From: Mogibacterium kristiansenii
Lineage (GTDB): Bacteria; Bacillota; Clostridia; Peptostreptococcales; Anaerovoracaceae
DNA length: 64,000 bases
Direction: 5' to 3'
Assembly (NCBI RefSeq): GCF_009695905.1
Contig: NZ_VUNA01000004.1
Location: 62,001-126,000, forward strand
The translations under genes were made by a program, and so were the position numbers. The notes under the pieces were generated by a model. It ran no database searches and was not told the DNA's origin. It saw only the letters and a program-made list of their open reading frames with translations. This document shows, in pieces, positions 51,740 through 61,738 of the stretch. The number at the start of each line of letters is the position of its first letter. Position 1 is the stretch's first letter.

Positions 51740-52391
51740 TTTGCAGATTCAGAAGCCGTTGCGAGAACTAGTATATCTGGAACTCAAACACAAAATCCTT
51801 ACCGGCGAGATTCAAGCCAGAACGCGTTTGATGGAAATCGATCTGGCAGAGAGAATGAATGTCAGCCGGACACCGATCCGGGAGGCCATTCGAGAGCTGG
51901 CGACGGATGGACTTGTGGTGATTGAACCGAGACGGGGTGCGTACGTATCGGACATTTCAATCCAGAACATGCTGGATATTTTTGAGGTACGAGAAGATTT
52001 GGAAGGTCTAGCGGCCGGTCTGGCGGCACAGCGGATTACAGAGGAAGAGAAGCTGGCACTGAGCAAGATGCACCGGCTGTATGAGATGGCTGTGGAAGCC
52101 AGAGATAAAGAGGAAATCGTGGAATACGACGAGAAGTTCCATAATTTCATCGTTCGCTGCAGCCGAAACAACGTGCTGATTGAGCTGAGCCGTCAGGTGC
52201 AGGAACTGTCCATGCGGTTCCGGTATCTCTATTATGATGACGGAACCGTATTCGAACGGATTCCGAAGGAACACAAGCATGTTATGGAAGCAATTGTTGC
52301 CGGTGATGCGGAGAAGGCGCGCCGGGAAGCAGAAGCGCATATCAAAGACCTGAAGCAGTTCATCATTGGGCTGGACAAGGTCACAAGATAG
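51726..52391 (+). CDS. GntR-family regulator with FCD domain
   Basis: A 221-residue protein. The N-terminal winged HTH has RLMEIDLAERMNVSRTPIREAIRELATDGLVVIEPRRGAYV, and the all-helical FCD effector domain follows (FEVREDLEGLAAGLAA and FHNFIVRCSRNNVL). The effector is unknown; FCD proteins often bind organic acids. I chose ATG 51726 inside the end of ispE; the longer upstream frame runs through ispE. Confidence 0.9.
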   Translation: MMNIDLQIQKPLRELVYLELKHKILTGEIQARTRLMEIDLAERMNVSRTPIREAIRELATDGLVVIEPRRGAYVSDISIQNMLDIFEVREDLEGLAAGLAAQRITEEEKLALSKMHRLYEMAVEARDKEEIVEYDEKFHNFIVRCSRNNVLIELSRQVQELSMRFRYLYYDDGTVFERIPKEHKHVMEAIVAGDAEKARREAEAHIKDLKQFIIGLDKVTR

Positions 52392-52509
52392 ATTAAAAGA
52401 AAGAGGAAGGTTGCTATTTCAGGGAAATTTTGCGGGAGGTGATGAGATAGGAAAAATTCGCAAGGGTTATGAAATGTATGAAATGATGGTTTTTTGAAAG
52501 GAGATTACT

Positions 52510-53598
52510 TTGAATAAGGATAAGAAAGGCTATCTGATACTGGCGGATGGCACGATTCTGGAAGGTAGAAGGTTCGGAGCGGAACGGGATTCTATCGGCG
52601 AACTGGTCTTCACCACCGGTGTGGAAGGCTATGTGGAAACGCTGACGGACCCGAGCTACTGCGGACAAATTGTTATGCAGACATTTCCGCTAATCGGAAA
52701 TTACGGAATGATGGAAGAAGATTTCGAGGGCAAATGCGCCTTGAAGGGATATGTGGTTCGGGAATACTGCGATACCCCATCCAACTTCCGCTCGGAATAT
52801 GATCTGGATACATTCTTGAAAAACAACGATGTGCCGGGTATTTGGGGCATCGACACCCGTGCGCTGACCCGGAAAATTCGGGAGCACGGCGTAATGAACG
52901 CAGTCATCTGCTCCGAGATTCCGGAAAACTTGGATGCAGTAACAGAATATACAATTGTTAATGCCGTAAAGTCCGTTACCTGCGATGAGGCGTACACCGT
53001 TTCTCCGGAAGGAGAAGCAAAATATCGCGTCACCCTGATCGATTACGGCGCAAAAAGAAATATCATCCGCAAGCTGAACCGGTACGGCTGTGAGGTTCGG
53101 GTGGTACCCAGCACCACTTCCGCAGAGGAGATTCTGGCGTCCCGACCGGACGGTGTAATGCTGTCCAACGGCCCGGGAGACCCGGCGGAAAATACCGGAT
53201 GCATTGAAGAAATCCGGAAGCTGATGAGCCGGGTTCCGATTTTCGGCATCTGCCTGGGACACCAGCTGCTGGCGCTGTCTCAGGGCGGCGAAACCTTTAA
53301 GCTGAAGTACGGCCACCGGGGCGGAAATCAGCCGGCTACGGTCACCTTCGGCGAGAATTGCGGTCATACTTTTATCACCACCCAGAACCACGGCTATGCG
53401 GTTCGCCCGGAAAGCCTGGAAGGAAAAGGGGAGGTCAGCTTCGTGAACGCCAACGATCGGACCTGTGAAGGAATGATCTATCCGGACAAGAACGCATTTT
53501 CCGTACAATTTCATCCGGAGGCCCATGCGGGTCCTCACGATACGAGTTTTCTGTTTAAACAGTTCATTGAGTTGATGGAGGAGTACAAAAATGCCTAA
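52510..53598 (+). CDS. carA: carbamoyl-phosphate synthase, small (glutaminase) subunit
   Basis: A 362-residue subunit that releases ammonia from glutamine for CarB. The N-terminal CPSase domain starts GYLILADGTILEGRRFGAE. The class I glutaminase domain has Cys248 in FGICLGHQL and His335/Glu337 in QFHPEAHAGP. The start is TTG 52510 after AAAGGAG. It overlaps carB by 8 bp. No PyrR attenuator was recognised in the 118-nt gap upstream. Confidence 0.95.
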   Translation: MNKDKKGYLILADGTILEGRRFGAERDSIGELVFTTGVEGYVETLTDPSYCGQIVMQTFPLIGNYGMMEEDFEGKCALKGYVVREYCDTPSNFRSEYDLDTFLKNNDVPGIWGIDTRALTRKIREHGVMNAVICSEIPENLDAVTEYTIVNAVKSVTCDEAYTVSPEGEAKYRVTLIDYGAKRNIIRKLNRYGCEVRVVPSTTSAEEILASRPDGVMLSNGPGDPAENTGCIEEIRKLMSRVPIFGICLGHQLLALSQGGETFKLKYGHRGGNQPATVTFGENCGHTFITTQNHGYAVRPESLEGKGEVSFVNANDRTCEGMIYPDKNAFSVQFHPEAHAGPHDTSFLFKQFIELMEEYKNA

Positions 53599-56500
53599 AG
53601 ATAAAAGTATTAAGAAAGTTCTAGTAATCGGTTCCGGACCGATTGTCATCGGCCAGGCGGCGGAGTTTGACTATGCCGGCGCCCAGGCCTGCCGGGTGCT
53701 GAAGGAGGAAGGCATCGATACGGTGCTGGTGAACTCCAACCCGGCCACCATCATGACGGATAAACACCTGGCGGACGAGATTTATCTGGAGCCGCTGACG
53801 GTGGAAACCGTAAAGAGAATCATTGAGAAAGAGAAGCCGGACGGCCTGCTGGCCGGACTGGGCGGACAGACCGGATTAACCATTGCCATGCAGCTTTCCA
53901 AGGAGAACTGGCTGGAAGAGCACAACGTGCGCCTGCTGGGATCCAATGTGGACGCCATCGATAAGGCAGAAGACCGGGAACTGTTCCGTGAGGTGATGGA
54001 AGAAATCGGCGAACCTTGCGTGCCTTCCGGAATTGCGGAAGACCTGCAGACGGCGCTGGATATTGCAAAGGAAATCGGGTACCCGGTCATCGTGCGTCCT
54101 GCTTTTACCCTAGGCGGCAGCGGTGGCGGAATCGCGGAGACGGAAGAGGAACTGCGTACCATCGCGCAGAGTGGATTGGATCAGTCCCCGATTACCCAGA
54201 TTCTGGTGGAGAAGAGCATCGCCGGATGGAAGGAAATCGAATTTGAGACCATGCGAGACTCCATGGGCAATGTGATTCAGATCTGCCCGATGGAGAACCT
54301 GGATCCGGTGGGCGTGCACACGGGTGACTCCATCGTCGTGGCACCGACCCTGACTTTGGCGGACAAGGAGTTCCAGATGCTCCGTTCCGCGGCGCTGAGA
54401 ATCATTTCGGCGTTGGGCATTGAAGGCGGATGCAACTGCCAGTTTGCCTTGAACCCGGACAGCTTTGAGTATGCGGTAATCGAGGTGAACCCGAGAGTGT
54501 CCCGTTCCTCGGCCCTGGCGTCCAAAGCCACCGGCTATCCGATCGCCAAGGTAACCACCCGAATCGCTTTGGGATACACCCTGGACGAAATCGTGAACGA
54601 CGTAACCGGAAAGACCTGCGCTTGCTTCGAGCCGACGGTGGATTACGTGGCGCTGAAGGTGCCGAAGTGGCCGTTTGACAAATTCGCCGGCTCCAGCCGA
54701 AAGCTGGGCACCCGGATGAAGGCTACCGGTGAGGTCATGTCCATCGCCAACTCCTTCGAGGCGGCATTGATGAAGGCCATACGCGGTGCGGAAATTTCCC
54801 TGGACACTCTGAACTTCGAGTACCAGGGCGACAAAACCCTGCCGGAACGAATCGGCACGCAGGACGATCACCGCATCTTCGCGATTTTCGAAGGCTTTAA
54901 GACGAGACAGGTCACCGTGGATCAGGTGCACGACATCACGAAGATCGACCGCTGGTTCCTGAACAAGATCAAACATCTGGCAGACTTCGAACTGGAGCTG
55001 GCAGATTCGGCCAAAAATAAAGAACTTCCGGCAGAGATGTACGAGGAAGCGAAGAAGCTGGGTTATACCGACGAAGCGATTTGCCGGATTGCCGAAGTGG
55101 AAGAAGTTCCGGGCATGGACTTCAGCTATAAGATGGTAGACACTTGCGCCGCAGAATTCGACGCAATGACCCCGTATTTCTATTCCACAACGGATAAGGA
55201 TTGCGAATCCAGAAGCTTCCGCCGCAGCGGAAAGCCGGTCATCATGGTACTGGGTTCCGGCCCGATTCGAATCGGTCAGGGAATCGAGTTCGACTATTCA
55301 TCGGTACACTGCGTATGGACGCTGCGGGAGATGGGCTACGACGTAGTTATTGTCAACAACAACCCGGAAACCGTATCCACGGACTACGACACGGCGAACC
55401 GCCTGTATTTCGAGCCGCTCCATCCGGAAGACGTGATGAACATCATCAAGGTGGAGAAGCCGATCGGCGTCGTTGTGGCTTTCGGTGGTCAGACCGCCAT
55501 CAAGCTCACCCAGTTCCTGCACGACAACGGAATTCAGATTCTGGGCACCTCCGCAGAAGGAATCGATCTGGCGGAAGACAGAGGTAAGTTCGACGCTCTT
55601 CTGGAAAAATTCGGCATCAGCCGTCCGAAGGGTCAGAGTGTCACCGACCTGGAGGGCGCACTCCGGGCGGCAGAAGAAATCGGCTATCCGGTGCTTCTGA
55701 GACCGTCCTACGTCATCGGCGGCCAGAACATGACCATTGCCGGGGACGAAGAGGATACCCGGAAGTACATGGAACGAATTCTGGAAAACTCCGACGACAA
55801 CACGGTGCTGGTGGACAAATACATGCCGGGCATCGAGCTGGAAGTGGATGTTATTTCCGACGGAGAGGATGTGCTGATTCCGGGAATCATGGAGCATATC
55901 GAGAAAGCCGGAATTCACTCCGGGGACTCCATCGCTGTATATCCTCCGTTCAATCTGTCGGATCGTCAGCTGAGACGAATTGTGGATATTTCCGAGAAAC
56001 TGGCGCTGGCATTGGGTACCAAGGGCCTGGTCAATATTCAGTATCTCCAGTACAACGGAGAGCTGTACGTCATCGAGGTGAATCCGAGAGCCTCCCGGAC
56101 GGTACCGTACATCAGCAAGGTATCCGGTGTACCGATGGTGGATCTGGCGTCCCAGGTAATGCTGGGGGCGAAGCTGGAAGATCTGGGATACGGAACGGGA
56201 TTGTACCGCACTCCGGCCTACGTGGCCGTAAAGGTTCCGGTATTCTCCTTTGAGAAGCTCACCGATGCCAACTCCATCCTGGGACCGGAAATGAAATCCA
56301 CGGGAGAAGTTCTGGGACTGGGTCGGACCATGAACGAAGCTCTGTTCAAGGGACTGACCGCCGCCGGATTCACCGTGCCGCCGAGAAAATACGGAGAGGA
56401 ACACGGCGTGATGATTTCCGTTCAGAAACGGGATTATCCGGAAATCCTGCCGATTGCCATGAAACTGCACACCCTGGGAATGAAGCTTTATGCCACAAGA

Positions 56501-57646
56501 GGCACGGCAGAAGCCATCCGCACCATGGGTATCGAGGTTACTCAGGTTCAGAAGGCCCAGAAGAGCACGGATATCATCGATCTGATGGAAAGCGGAAAGA
56601 CCAGCTATATCATCTTTACCGGACAGGCCAACGATGCGGCATTGGGCGATTACACCGCCGTGCACAAGCGGGCGATGCAGCTGGGCATCCCTTGCCTCAC
56701 CAGCGTGGATACCGCCGGTGCCCTGGTCAATATGATTGAATCCAGATATTCGGAACAGAACACCGAGCTGGTGGACATCAACCATATGCGGGCAACCCAC
56801 CGAAATGTGTACTTTACCAAGCTGCACAGCTGCGGAAATGACTATATCGTACTGGATAACTTCGACGGACGGATTGAGGGACCGGAGTCCCTGTGCATCA
56901 GCCTGTGCGACCGCCACCGCTCCATCGGCGGCGACGGCATCGTCCTGGTGGAGAAGTCCCGGAAGGCCGATGTGAAGATGAGAGTCTTCTACAGCGACGG
57001 CACGGAAGGGGATGCCTGCGGAAACGGCATCCGCTGCGGTGCAAAATACGCCTATGAGCAGGGCTTGATCGGTCGGGATATGATGACGGTGGAAACCGTC
57101 AACGGTATCCAGAAGCTGAAGCTGTTCATGCGAGACGGATGGGTAACATCGGTAATCATGTATGTTCCGGAAGATCAGTTCCTGTACGACCGGGATATGG
57201 AAAAGGCAGCCGCTGCGGACACTTGCGTTCAGGAGAAGCTGGCGACCGCCGGCGCAACGGCGCTGAAAACCAGCCGAATTGCCGGGGGCGGGCTCCACTG
57301 CCAGATTTTCTGCGACTCCATCGATACCTTTGATATCGAAAAGCTGGGACCGGAAATCGAATATTCGGATATCTTCAATGCACCGGCATGCTTCGAGTTC
57401 ATCAAGGTGGTGGATGCGTCCACCATCCGTTTGAAGATCTGGGACGGCGCCAACGGTGCGGTGCTCTCCAGCGCCAGTGCGGCATTCTGTGCCGCCCGCA
57501 TGGCGGTGGAACAGGGCTACTGCAGAGGAGATAAGGAGATTATCGTGGAAACGCCGGGAGGCGATATTCTGGTGAACTTCCTGGAAGGTCGAATCAGCCT
57601 GACGGCCGAGGTGTCCTTCGCGTTCAGCGGTAAATTCTGGTATTAA
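53591..57646 (+). CDS. carB: carbamoyl-phosphate synthase large subunit fused to a DapF-like domain
   Basis: A 1351-residue fusion. Residues 1 to about 1065 are a full CarB: two ATP-grasp halves starting VLVIGSGPIVIGQAAEFDY and MVLGSGPIRIGQGIEFDY, then a methylglyoxal-synthase-like allosteric domain. From residue 1072 (NVYFTKLHSCGNDYIVLDN) to the end is a 280-residue diaminopimelate-epimerase fold. The first catalytic Cys is present (Cys1143, DACGNGIRC). The second expected cysteine motif (ACGTG) is replaced near 1293-1300 by LSSASAAF, so epimerase activity is doubtful. No stop or restart signal separates the parts. The pyrimidine/arginine role of CarB itself is secure. Confidence 0.9.
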   Translation: MPKDKSIKKVLVIGSGPIVIGQAAEFDYAGAQACRVLKEEGIDTVLVNSNPATIMTDKHLADEIYLEPLTVETVKRIIEKEKPDGLLAGLGGQTGLTIAMQLSKENWLEEHNVRLLGSNVDAIDKAEDRELFREVMEEIGEPCVPSGIAEDLQTALDIAKEIGYPVIVRPAFTLGGSGGGIAETEEELRTIAQSGLDQSPITQILVEKSIAGWKEIEFETMRDSMGNVIQICPMENLDPVGVHTGDSIVVAPTLTLADKEFQMLRSAALRIISALGIEGGCNCQFALNPDSFEYAVIEVNPRVSRSSALASKATGYPIAKVTTRIALGYTLDEIVNDVTGKTCACFEPTVDYVALKVPKWPFDKFAGSSRKLGTRMKATGEVMSIANSFEAALMKAIRGAEISLDTLNFEYQGDKTLPERIGTQDDHRIFAIFEGFKTRQVTVDQVHDITKIDRWFLNKIKHLADFELELADSAKNKELPAEMYEEAKKLGYTDEAICRIAEVEEVPGMDFSYKMVDTCAAEFDAMTPYFYSTTDKDCESRSFRRSGKPVIMVLGSGPIRIGQGIEFDYSSVHCVWTLREMGYDVVIVNNNPETVSTDYDTANRLYFEPLHPEDVMNIIKVEKPIGVVVAFGGQTAIKLTQFLHDNGIQILGTSAEGIDLAEDRGKFDALLEKFGISRPKGQSVTDLEGALRAAEEIGYPVLLRPSYVIGGQNMTIAGDEEDTRKYMERILENSDDNTVLVDKYMPGIELEVDVISDGEDVLIPGIMEHIEKAGIHSGDSIAVYPPFNLSDRQLRRIVDISEKLALALGTKGLVNIQYLQYNGELYVIEVNPRASRTVPYISKVSGVPMVDLASQVMLGAKLEDLGYGTGLYRTPAYVAVKVPVFSFEKLTDANSILGPEMKSTGEVLGLGRTMNEALFKGLTAAGFTVPPRKYGEEHGVMISVQKRDYPEILPIAMKLHTLGMKLYATRGTAEAIRTMGIEVTQVQKAQKSTDIIDLMESGKTSYIIFTGQANDAALGDYTAVHKRAMQLGIPCLTSVDTAGALVNMIESRYSEQNTELVDINHMRATHRNVYFTKLHSCGNDYIVLDNFDGRIEGPESLCISLCDRHRSIGGDGIVLVEKSRKADVKMRVFYSDGTEGDACGNGIRCGAKYAYEQGLIGRDMMTVETVNGIQKLKLFMRDGWVTSVIMYVPEDQFLYDRDMEKAAAADTCVQEKLATAGATALKTSRIAGGGLHCQIFCDSIDTFDIEKLGPEIEYSDIFNAPACFEFIKVVDASTIRLKIWDGANGAVLSSASAAFCAARMAVEQGYCRGDKEIIVETPGGDILVNFLEGRISLTAEVSFAFSGKFWY

Positions 57647-57687
57647 TACAGTAATTAGAAAAATGAACAAATGAAGCGAATGTAAAG

Positions 57688-57822
57688 ATGCCGCCGGCAG
57701 GTCATTACGGCGACGTAGAGAAAGAAATCGGTCGTGCCTGCGTACAGCTGGCTTCGCCGGACTTCAAGTTCATGAGCGGTGAGACCATCACCCTGGAAGG
57801 CGGAATGGGCCTGAGACCGTAA
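57688..57822 (+). pseudogene. C-terminal remnant of an SDR gene, 44 residues
   Basis: A short frame reads GHYGDVEKEIGRACVQLAS then FMSGETITLEGGMGLRP and a stop. This matches the final 40 residues of FabG-like short-chain dehydrogenases (D-x-x-E-I-G-R-A, FLAS, TG-x-x-x-x-DGG). The Rossmann and catalytic parts are absent, so it is a deletion remnant, or an ORF reusing its end. It lies between the CarB fusion and a terminator. Confidence 0.7.
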
Positions 57823-57844
57823 AGGGAAAGTAAAACATACCACG

Positions 57845-57888
57845 AAAAAAGCGGGAGAGCTGCAGTGCAGCCCTCTCGCTTTTTTCAT
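57845..57888. terminator. bidirectional terminator
   Basis: AAAAAAGCGGGAGAG and CTCTCGCTTTTTT form a long stem with A and T runs on either side. It separates the plus-strand carB region from the minus-strand UPF0210 gene. Confidence 0.9.
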
Positions 57889-57907
57889 GAAGCGTCTATA
57901 TTTTTTG

Positions 57908-59269
57908 TTAGTTCTTCAAGCTCTGAAGCGGAGCCGGAATCCGTCCGCCTCGGCGAATCATTTTTGCCGGAGAAGGATTCTTCAGATCCATTACCGGACC
58001 GTAGCCCAGCAGCCCGCCAAAGTTCAGTTCCTCACCGCTCTTCAGACCGATGGCCGGAATAACGCGAACGGCTGTAGTTTTGCTGTTCACCATGCCGATG
58101 GCCGCCTCGTCGGCGATGATGGCTGAGATGGTTTCCGGAGTGGTGTCTCCCGGAATCACAATCATGTCCAGACCCACGGAGCATACCGCGGTCATGGCTT
58201 CCAGCTTCTCCAGAACCAGGTTTCCGCTGCGAGCGGCAGCAATCATACCCTCGTCTTCACTTACCGGGATAAATGCGCCGGAGAGTCCGCCGACACTGGA
58301 AGAAGCCATTACGCCGCCCTTTTTAACCGCATCGTTGAGCATGGCCAGTGCAGCGGTGGTACCGTGAGTACCGCACTGCTCCAGGCCGATTTCTTCCAGA
58401 ATACGTGCAACGGAATCGCCGATTGCCGGAGTCGGTGCCAGAGACAGATCCACGATTCCGAACGGTACGCCCAATGCGGCAGCGGCTTCAGAACCCACCA
58501 GCTGACCGACACGGGTAATCTTAAATGCCGTTTTCTTAATGGTTTCTGCCACCTCGTTCAGCGGAGCATCGTCCGGAAGGTCATGCAGCACGGACCGAAC
58601 CACGCCCGGACCGGATACGCCAACGCTGAGGACGGAATCTGCTTCGCCCACGCCGTGGAAAGCACCGGCCATGAACGGGTTATCCTCTACCGCGTTGCAG
58701 AATACCACCAGTTTAGCAGCGCCCATGCACTGGTTATCTTTGGTGAGGAGTGCGGCTTTCTGAATCTGTCGGCCCATCAGGGCAACGGCATCCATGTTGA
58801 TGCCGGCCTTGGTGGAGCCGATATTTACCGAGGAGCACACCAGCTGGGTTTCGGCCAAAGCTTGTGGGATGGATTCAATCAGTTCCCGGTCCCCGGCGCT
58901 GAAGCCCTTCTGGACCAGTGCGGAATATCCGCCGATAAAATCAATTCCGACAGTATGAGCTGCTCGATCCAGCGTACGTGCGTATTTCACCGGATCGCCG
59001 CCGGATACACCGGCCAGCATGGCAATCGGTGTAACGGAAACCCGCTTGTTTACAATTGGAATTCCGTACTTTCCGGTAATCTTTTCGCCGGTTTCCACCA
59101 GGTGTTCCGCTTTTCGGCAGATCTTTTCGTAGATCTTCTCGCAGGAGCGGTCGATGTCGCTGTCCGCGCAGTCCAGCAGAGAAATGCCCATGGTGGTGGT
59201 ACGGACATCCAGGTTTTTGTCTCGAATCATGGAAATGGTTTCCAAGATATCGCCAATATCGTTATACAT
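57908..59269 (-). CDS. UPF0210 (DUF711) family protein
   Basis: A 453-residue protein of the UPF0210 family, distantly related by fold to pyruvate formate-lyase-like proteins, with [20 protein letters not shown] at the start, [12 protein letters not shown] and [20 protein letters not shown] in the middle. No catalytic mechanism is established. It follows, on the same strand with 17 bp between, a small ACT-domain protein; this pair is widely conserved, suggesting joint amino-acid-linked function. Confidence 0.9.
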   Translation of the reverse strand: MYNDIGDILETISMIRDKNLDVRTTTMGISLLDCADSDIDRSCEKIYEKICRKAEHLVETGEKITGKYGIPIVNKRVSVTPIAMLAGVSGGDPVKYARTLDRAAHTVGIDFIGGYSALVQKGFSAGDRELIESIPQALAETQLVCSSVNIGSTKAGINMDAVALMGRQIQKAALLTKDNQCMGAAKLVVFCNAVEDNPFMAGAFHGVGEADSVLSVGVSGPGVVRSVLHDLPDDAPLNEVAETIKKTAFKITRVGQLVGSEAAAALGVPFGIVDLSLAPTPAIGDSVARILEEIGLEQCGTHGTTAALAMLNDAVKKGGVMASSSVGGLSGAFIPVSEDEGMIAAARSGNLVLEKLEAMTAVCSVGLDMIVIPGDTTPETISAIIADEAAIGMVNSKTTAVRVIPAIGLKSGEELNFGGLLGYGPVMDLKNPSPAKMIRRGGRIPAPLQSLKN

Positions 59270-59286
59270 GCTTGTTCTCCCTTCTG

Positions 59287-59559
59287 CTAAATCCGATGCA
59301 TGGAATTGAAAATATTTTCATGCATTACATGAACGTCCATTGTCGGGAGTTCCTTCAAAATCGCATCCCGGAGCTCAGCAATTGTTACATTCATCTGTTC
59401 GATGCTGATGACCATCATCATGGTGAAGAAGTCCTGCTTTACGGATTGGGTCATCTCGATGACGCTGGCATTGGCATTGGCGCAGCAAGCGGAGACGGAG
59501 GCCAGAATGCCTACCTCATCTCTGCCGGTGATGGTTACCACAGCTTTCTCTCTATCCAT
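59287..59559 (-). CDS. ACT-domain protein (UPF0237 family)
   Basis: A 90-residue protein that is a single ACT domain: [30 protein letters not shown], with the usual D-x-x-G-I loop where ligands such as amino acids bind. I chose ATG 59559, after GGAGG, over the frame from 59676. It overlaps the end of the radical SAM gene upstream by 8 bp and precedes UPF0210, its constant partner. Confidence 0.9.
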   Translation of the reverse strand: MDREKAVVTITGRDEVGILASVSACCANANASVIEMTQSVKQDFFTMMMVISIEQMNVTIAELRDAILKELPTMDVHVMHENIFNSMHRI

Positions 59560-60622
59560 TTTTTTCCTCCTTTGCAGATACCCGGAACTGTCCGTCGGCC
59601 AGGCTGTCGTCCCGGCGAAAGCGGAAATTGAATTCCGGAAATTTTTGGGTAAAATACTTTTTATTGTCGGCTTCATTACCTACCATATTAGAATACCATT
59701 TTCCGTTAGAAAATACATCAATTTTCTGTTTGTTTTCTGTTAAAGAATTGCCGGAAGCGTTGAGTTTCAATCGAATCAGCAGCGGCTCGATGCGTTCTCG
59801 GGCAATCGCCCCTTCCACCAGCTGGCGAAAGGCCGGGTGGTAGGTTCCGCCGTTAATGGCTCCGCCGTCGCCGATGAGCTCCGTGCTCTTCAGCCCCACT
59901 CGCATGATGGTAATATCGGACGCCTCTAGGATTTTGTACATTTCTTTTGTGCGAAGAACGGCCTCTTCTCGGCTCAGCGGGATGTACGTGCCCTGCCGGT
60001 ATGCGTCATAGAGATCCGTTTCGTCCAGAACGATGGTGGGATACAGGCGCGCCAGCTGCGGCCGCAGACGGGCGGTTTCCCGTGCGGAATAGAGGCACTT
60101 CTCCATCGTATCGCCGGGCAGTCCAATCATCAGCTGAATTCCCAGCTCGAAACCGTAGTCTTGGATTCGTGAAACGGCGTCGTAGACCTGCTGCGCTGTA
60201 TGGCCTCGGCGGCTTTGGCGGAGTACATCCTCATCGAAGGACTGCACGCCCAGCTCGATGGTATCCACGGAATATTCTTTCAGGTTGTCCAGGATCTCCG
60301 GGGTGATGTAGTCCGGCCGGGTGGACAGGTGAATCTTCTGAATTGCCCCCGCCCACTTGTATTCCCGCGCCACTTCCAGGTAGGCCCGCTGTTCTTCCAA
60401 CGGAATCCCCGTAAAACTCCCGCCGTAGAATGCGGCTTCCACTACCGGAACATCTTGCAGCGTGGTGAGCCAGGTGCGGATGGTGGTTCGCACATCCTCC
60501 GGGGTGACTGCCGCCGAGCGTGCGGTGATTTTCCGCTGGTTGCAGAAGATGCAGTCGTTGGGGCACCCTTTGTGAGGGATAAAAACAGGGATGATGGCGT
60601 GCTTCTTGTTCCGGCTAGCCAA
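59552..60622 (-). CDS. Elp3-like radical SAM protein
   Basis: A 356-residue radical SAM protein. The cluster motif is C-x4-C-x2-C in KGCPNDCIFCNQ (residues about 19-27). GGSFTGIPLEEQ, STRPDYITPEIL and ELGVQSFDEDVLRQSRRGH follow, features of the bacterial Elp3/YhcC-like group. It lacks a GNAT acetyltransferase domain. The target may be tRNA but is unproven. It overlaps ansA by 8 bp, so four minus-strand genes look like one operon. Confidence 0.8.
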   Translation of the reverse strand: MASRNKKHAIIPVFIPHKGCPNDCIFCNQRKITARSAAVTPEDVRTTIRTWLTTLQDVPVVEAAFYGGSFTGIPLEEQRAYLEVAREYKWAGAIQKIHLSTRPDYITPEILDNLKEYSVDTIELGVQSFDEDVLRQSRRGHTAQQVYDAVSRIQDYGFELGIQLMIGLPGDTMEKCLYSARETARLRPQLARLYPTIVLDETDLYDAYRQGTYIPLSREEAVLRTKEMYKILEASDITIMRVGLKSTELIGDGGAINGGTYHPAFRQLVEGAIARERIEPLLIRLKLNASGNSLTENKQKIDVFSNGKWYSNMVGNEADNKKYFTQKFPEFNFRFRRDDSLADGQFRVSAKEEKNG

Positions 60623-61628
60623 TGGTCAGCTCTCCCCGTAGGTCTGATTCTACCCAGTCGCGAACCTCGTTGGCAGTGAAGCCTTTGCTGAACAGGTACT
60701 GAAGCTTGGTGACCGTGGCCTCGGTGGTCATATTGCTGCCGCTGGCGGCACCGGCCCGGGCCAGTTCGGAGCTGGTCTCATAGGTGCCCAGACGAACGGT
60801 TCCCTGCATGCACTGCGTGCATACCACCACGGCGGTGTCGTTTTCGATAGCCTTGCTGATGAGCGGCGGAAGCTCCGAATCGTAGTTCGGAATGTTTCCG
60901 GTGCCGAAGGTTTCCAGAACCAGGGCCTGAAGATCCTTGTTGACGATTGGCGCAAAGAGATCGAAGTGAATTCCCGGGAACAATTTGATGACACCGATGG
61001 ATGTGGGTTTCATCTCCGTTACCCGGAACGGTTCTTTTGGTTCCGGCAGGAAGCGGTTCGGGAAGTATTCAATGTCGATGCCGGCTTTGGCCAGTACCGG
61101 GTAGTTCGGGGAGGAGAATGCAATCAGTCCGTCCGCAGAGGTTTTGACAGCACGGTTTCCCCGAATCAGATGGTTGCCGAAATACAGGCATACCTCGTGG
61201 ATGTCACTATTGGCCGCAATCATCAGGGAGGTGATCAGATTGTCCCGTCCGTCGGAACGGAGCTCGTACAGAGGAATCTGCGAACCGGTGAAGATGACCG
61301 GTTTCTTCAGACCTTCCAGCATGAAGGATAGGGCAGAAGCGCTATAGGCCATGGTGTCGGTGCCGTGGAGAATGACGAAGCCGTCGTAGCGCTCGTAGTT
61401 CTCTTTAATGGTGTTGGCCATCCGGTTCCACTGCACGTAGGTGATGTTGGACGAATCCAGAAGCGGATCGTATTCGATGAGATCCCACTTCGGCATGGCA
61501 TCGGAATACAGATCCCGAATCTTCTCCAGTTCGCCGGAAAAATATCCTTCCTTCGGCTGGTAGCCGTCCCGGGTCGGCACCATGCCGATGGTGCCGCCGG
61601 TGTAAATAATGCAGACTCTTTTGTTCAT
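60615..61628 (-). CDS. ansA: L-asparaginase, type I
   Basis: A 337-residue asparaginase. The first catalytic Thr is in IIYTGGTIGMV near residue 12 and the second in VILHGTDTMAYSA. Length and the lack of a signal peptide fit the cytoplasmic type I enzyme, converting asparagine to aspartate and ammonia. I chose ATG 61628, 5 bp after GGAGG, not the frame start at 61640, which lies upstream of that ribosome site. Confidence 0.9.
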   Translation of the reverse strand: MNKRVCIIYTGGTIGMVPTRDGYQPKEGYFSGELEKIRDLYSDAMPKWDLIEYDPLLDSSNITYVQWNRMANTIKENYERYDGFVILHGTDTMAYSASALSFMLEGLKKPVIFTGSQIPLYELRSDGRDNLITSLMIAANSDIHEVCLYFGNHLIRGNRAVKTSADGLIAFSSPNYPVLAKAGIDIEYFPNRFLPEPKEPFRVTEMKPTSIGVIKLFPGIHFDLFAPIVNKDLQALVLETFGTGNIPNYDSELPPLISKAIENDTAVVVCTQCMQGTVRLGTYETSSELARAGAASGSNMTTEATVTKLQYLFSKGFTANEVRDWVESDLRGELTIG

Positions 61629-61694
61629 ACATTCCTCCAAATGTTTTATATAATTAATAAATCAAACGAAAATAGCAGTGTGAATTATACACCG

Positions 61695-61735
61695 TAAAAA
61701 TCTCTGCCCGGGTTCTGCGCCGGACAGAGATTGAA
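61695..61735 (-). terminator. terminator of the two-component system
   Basis: AATCTCTG pairs with CAGAGATT around a G/C-rich loop, followed on the minus strand by TTTTAC. It separates the kinase gene from ansA. Confidence 0.75.
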
Positions 61736-61738
61736 TTA

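Noticed and set aside
52392-52509. PyrR attenuator upstream of carA
   Set aside because: No antiterminator/terminator pair or PyrR-binding loop was visible.
55298-57670. 790-codon antisense frame opposite carB
   Set aside because: It is a shadow of the CarB-DapF coding frame.
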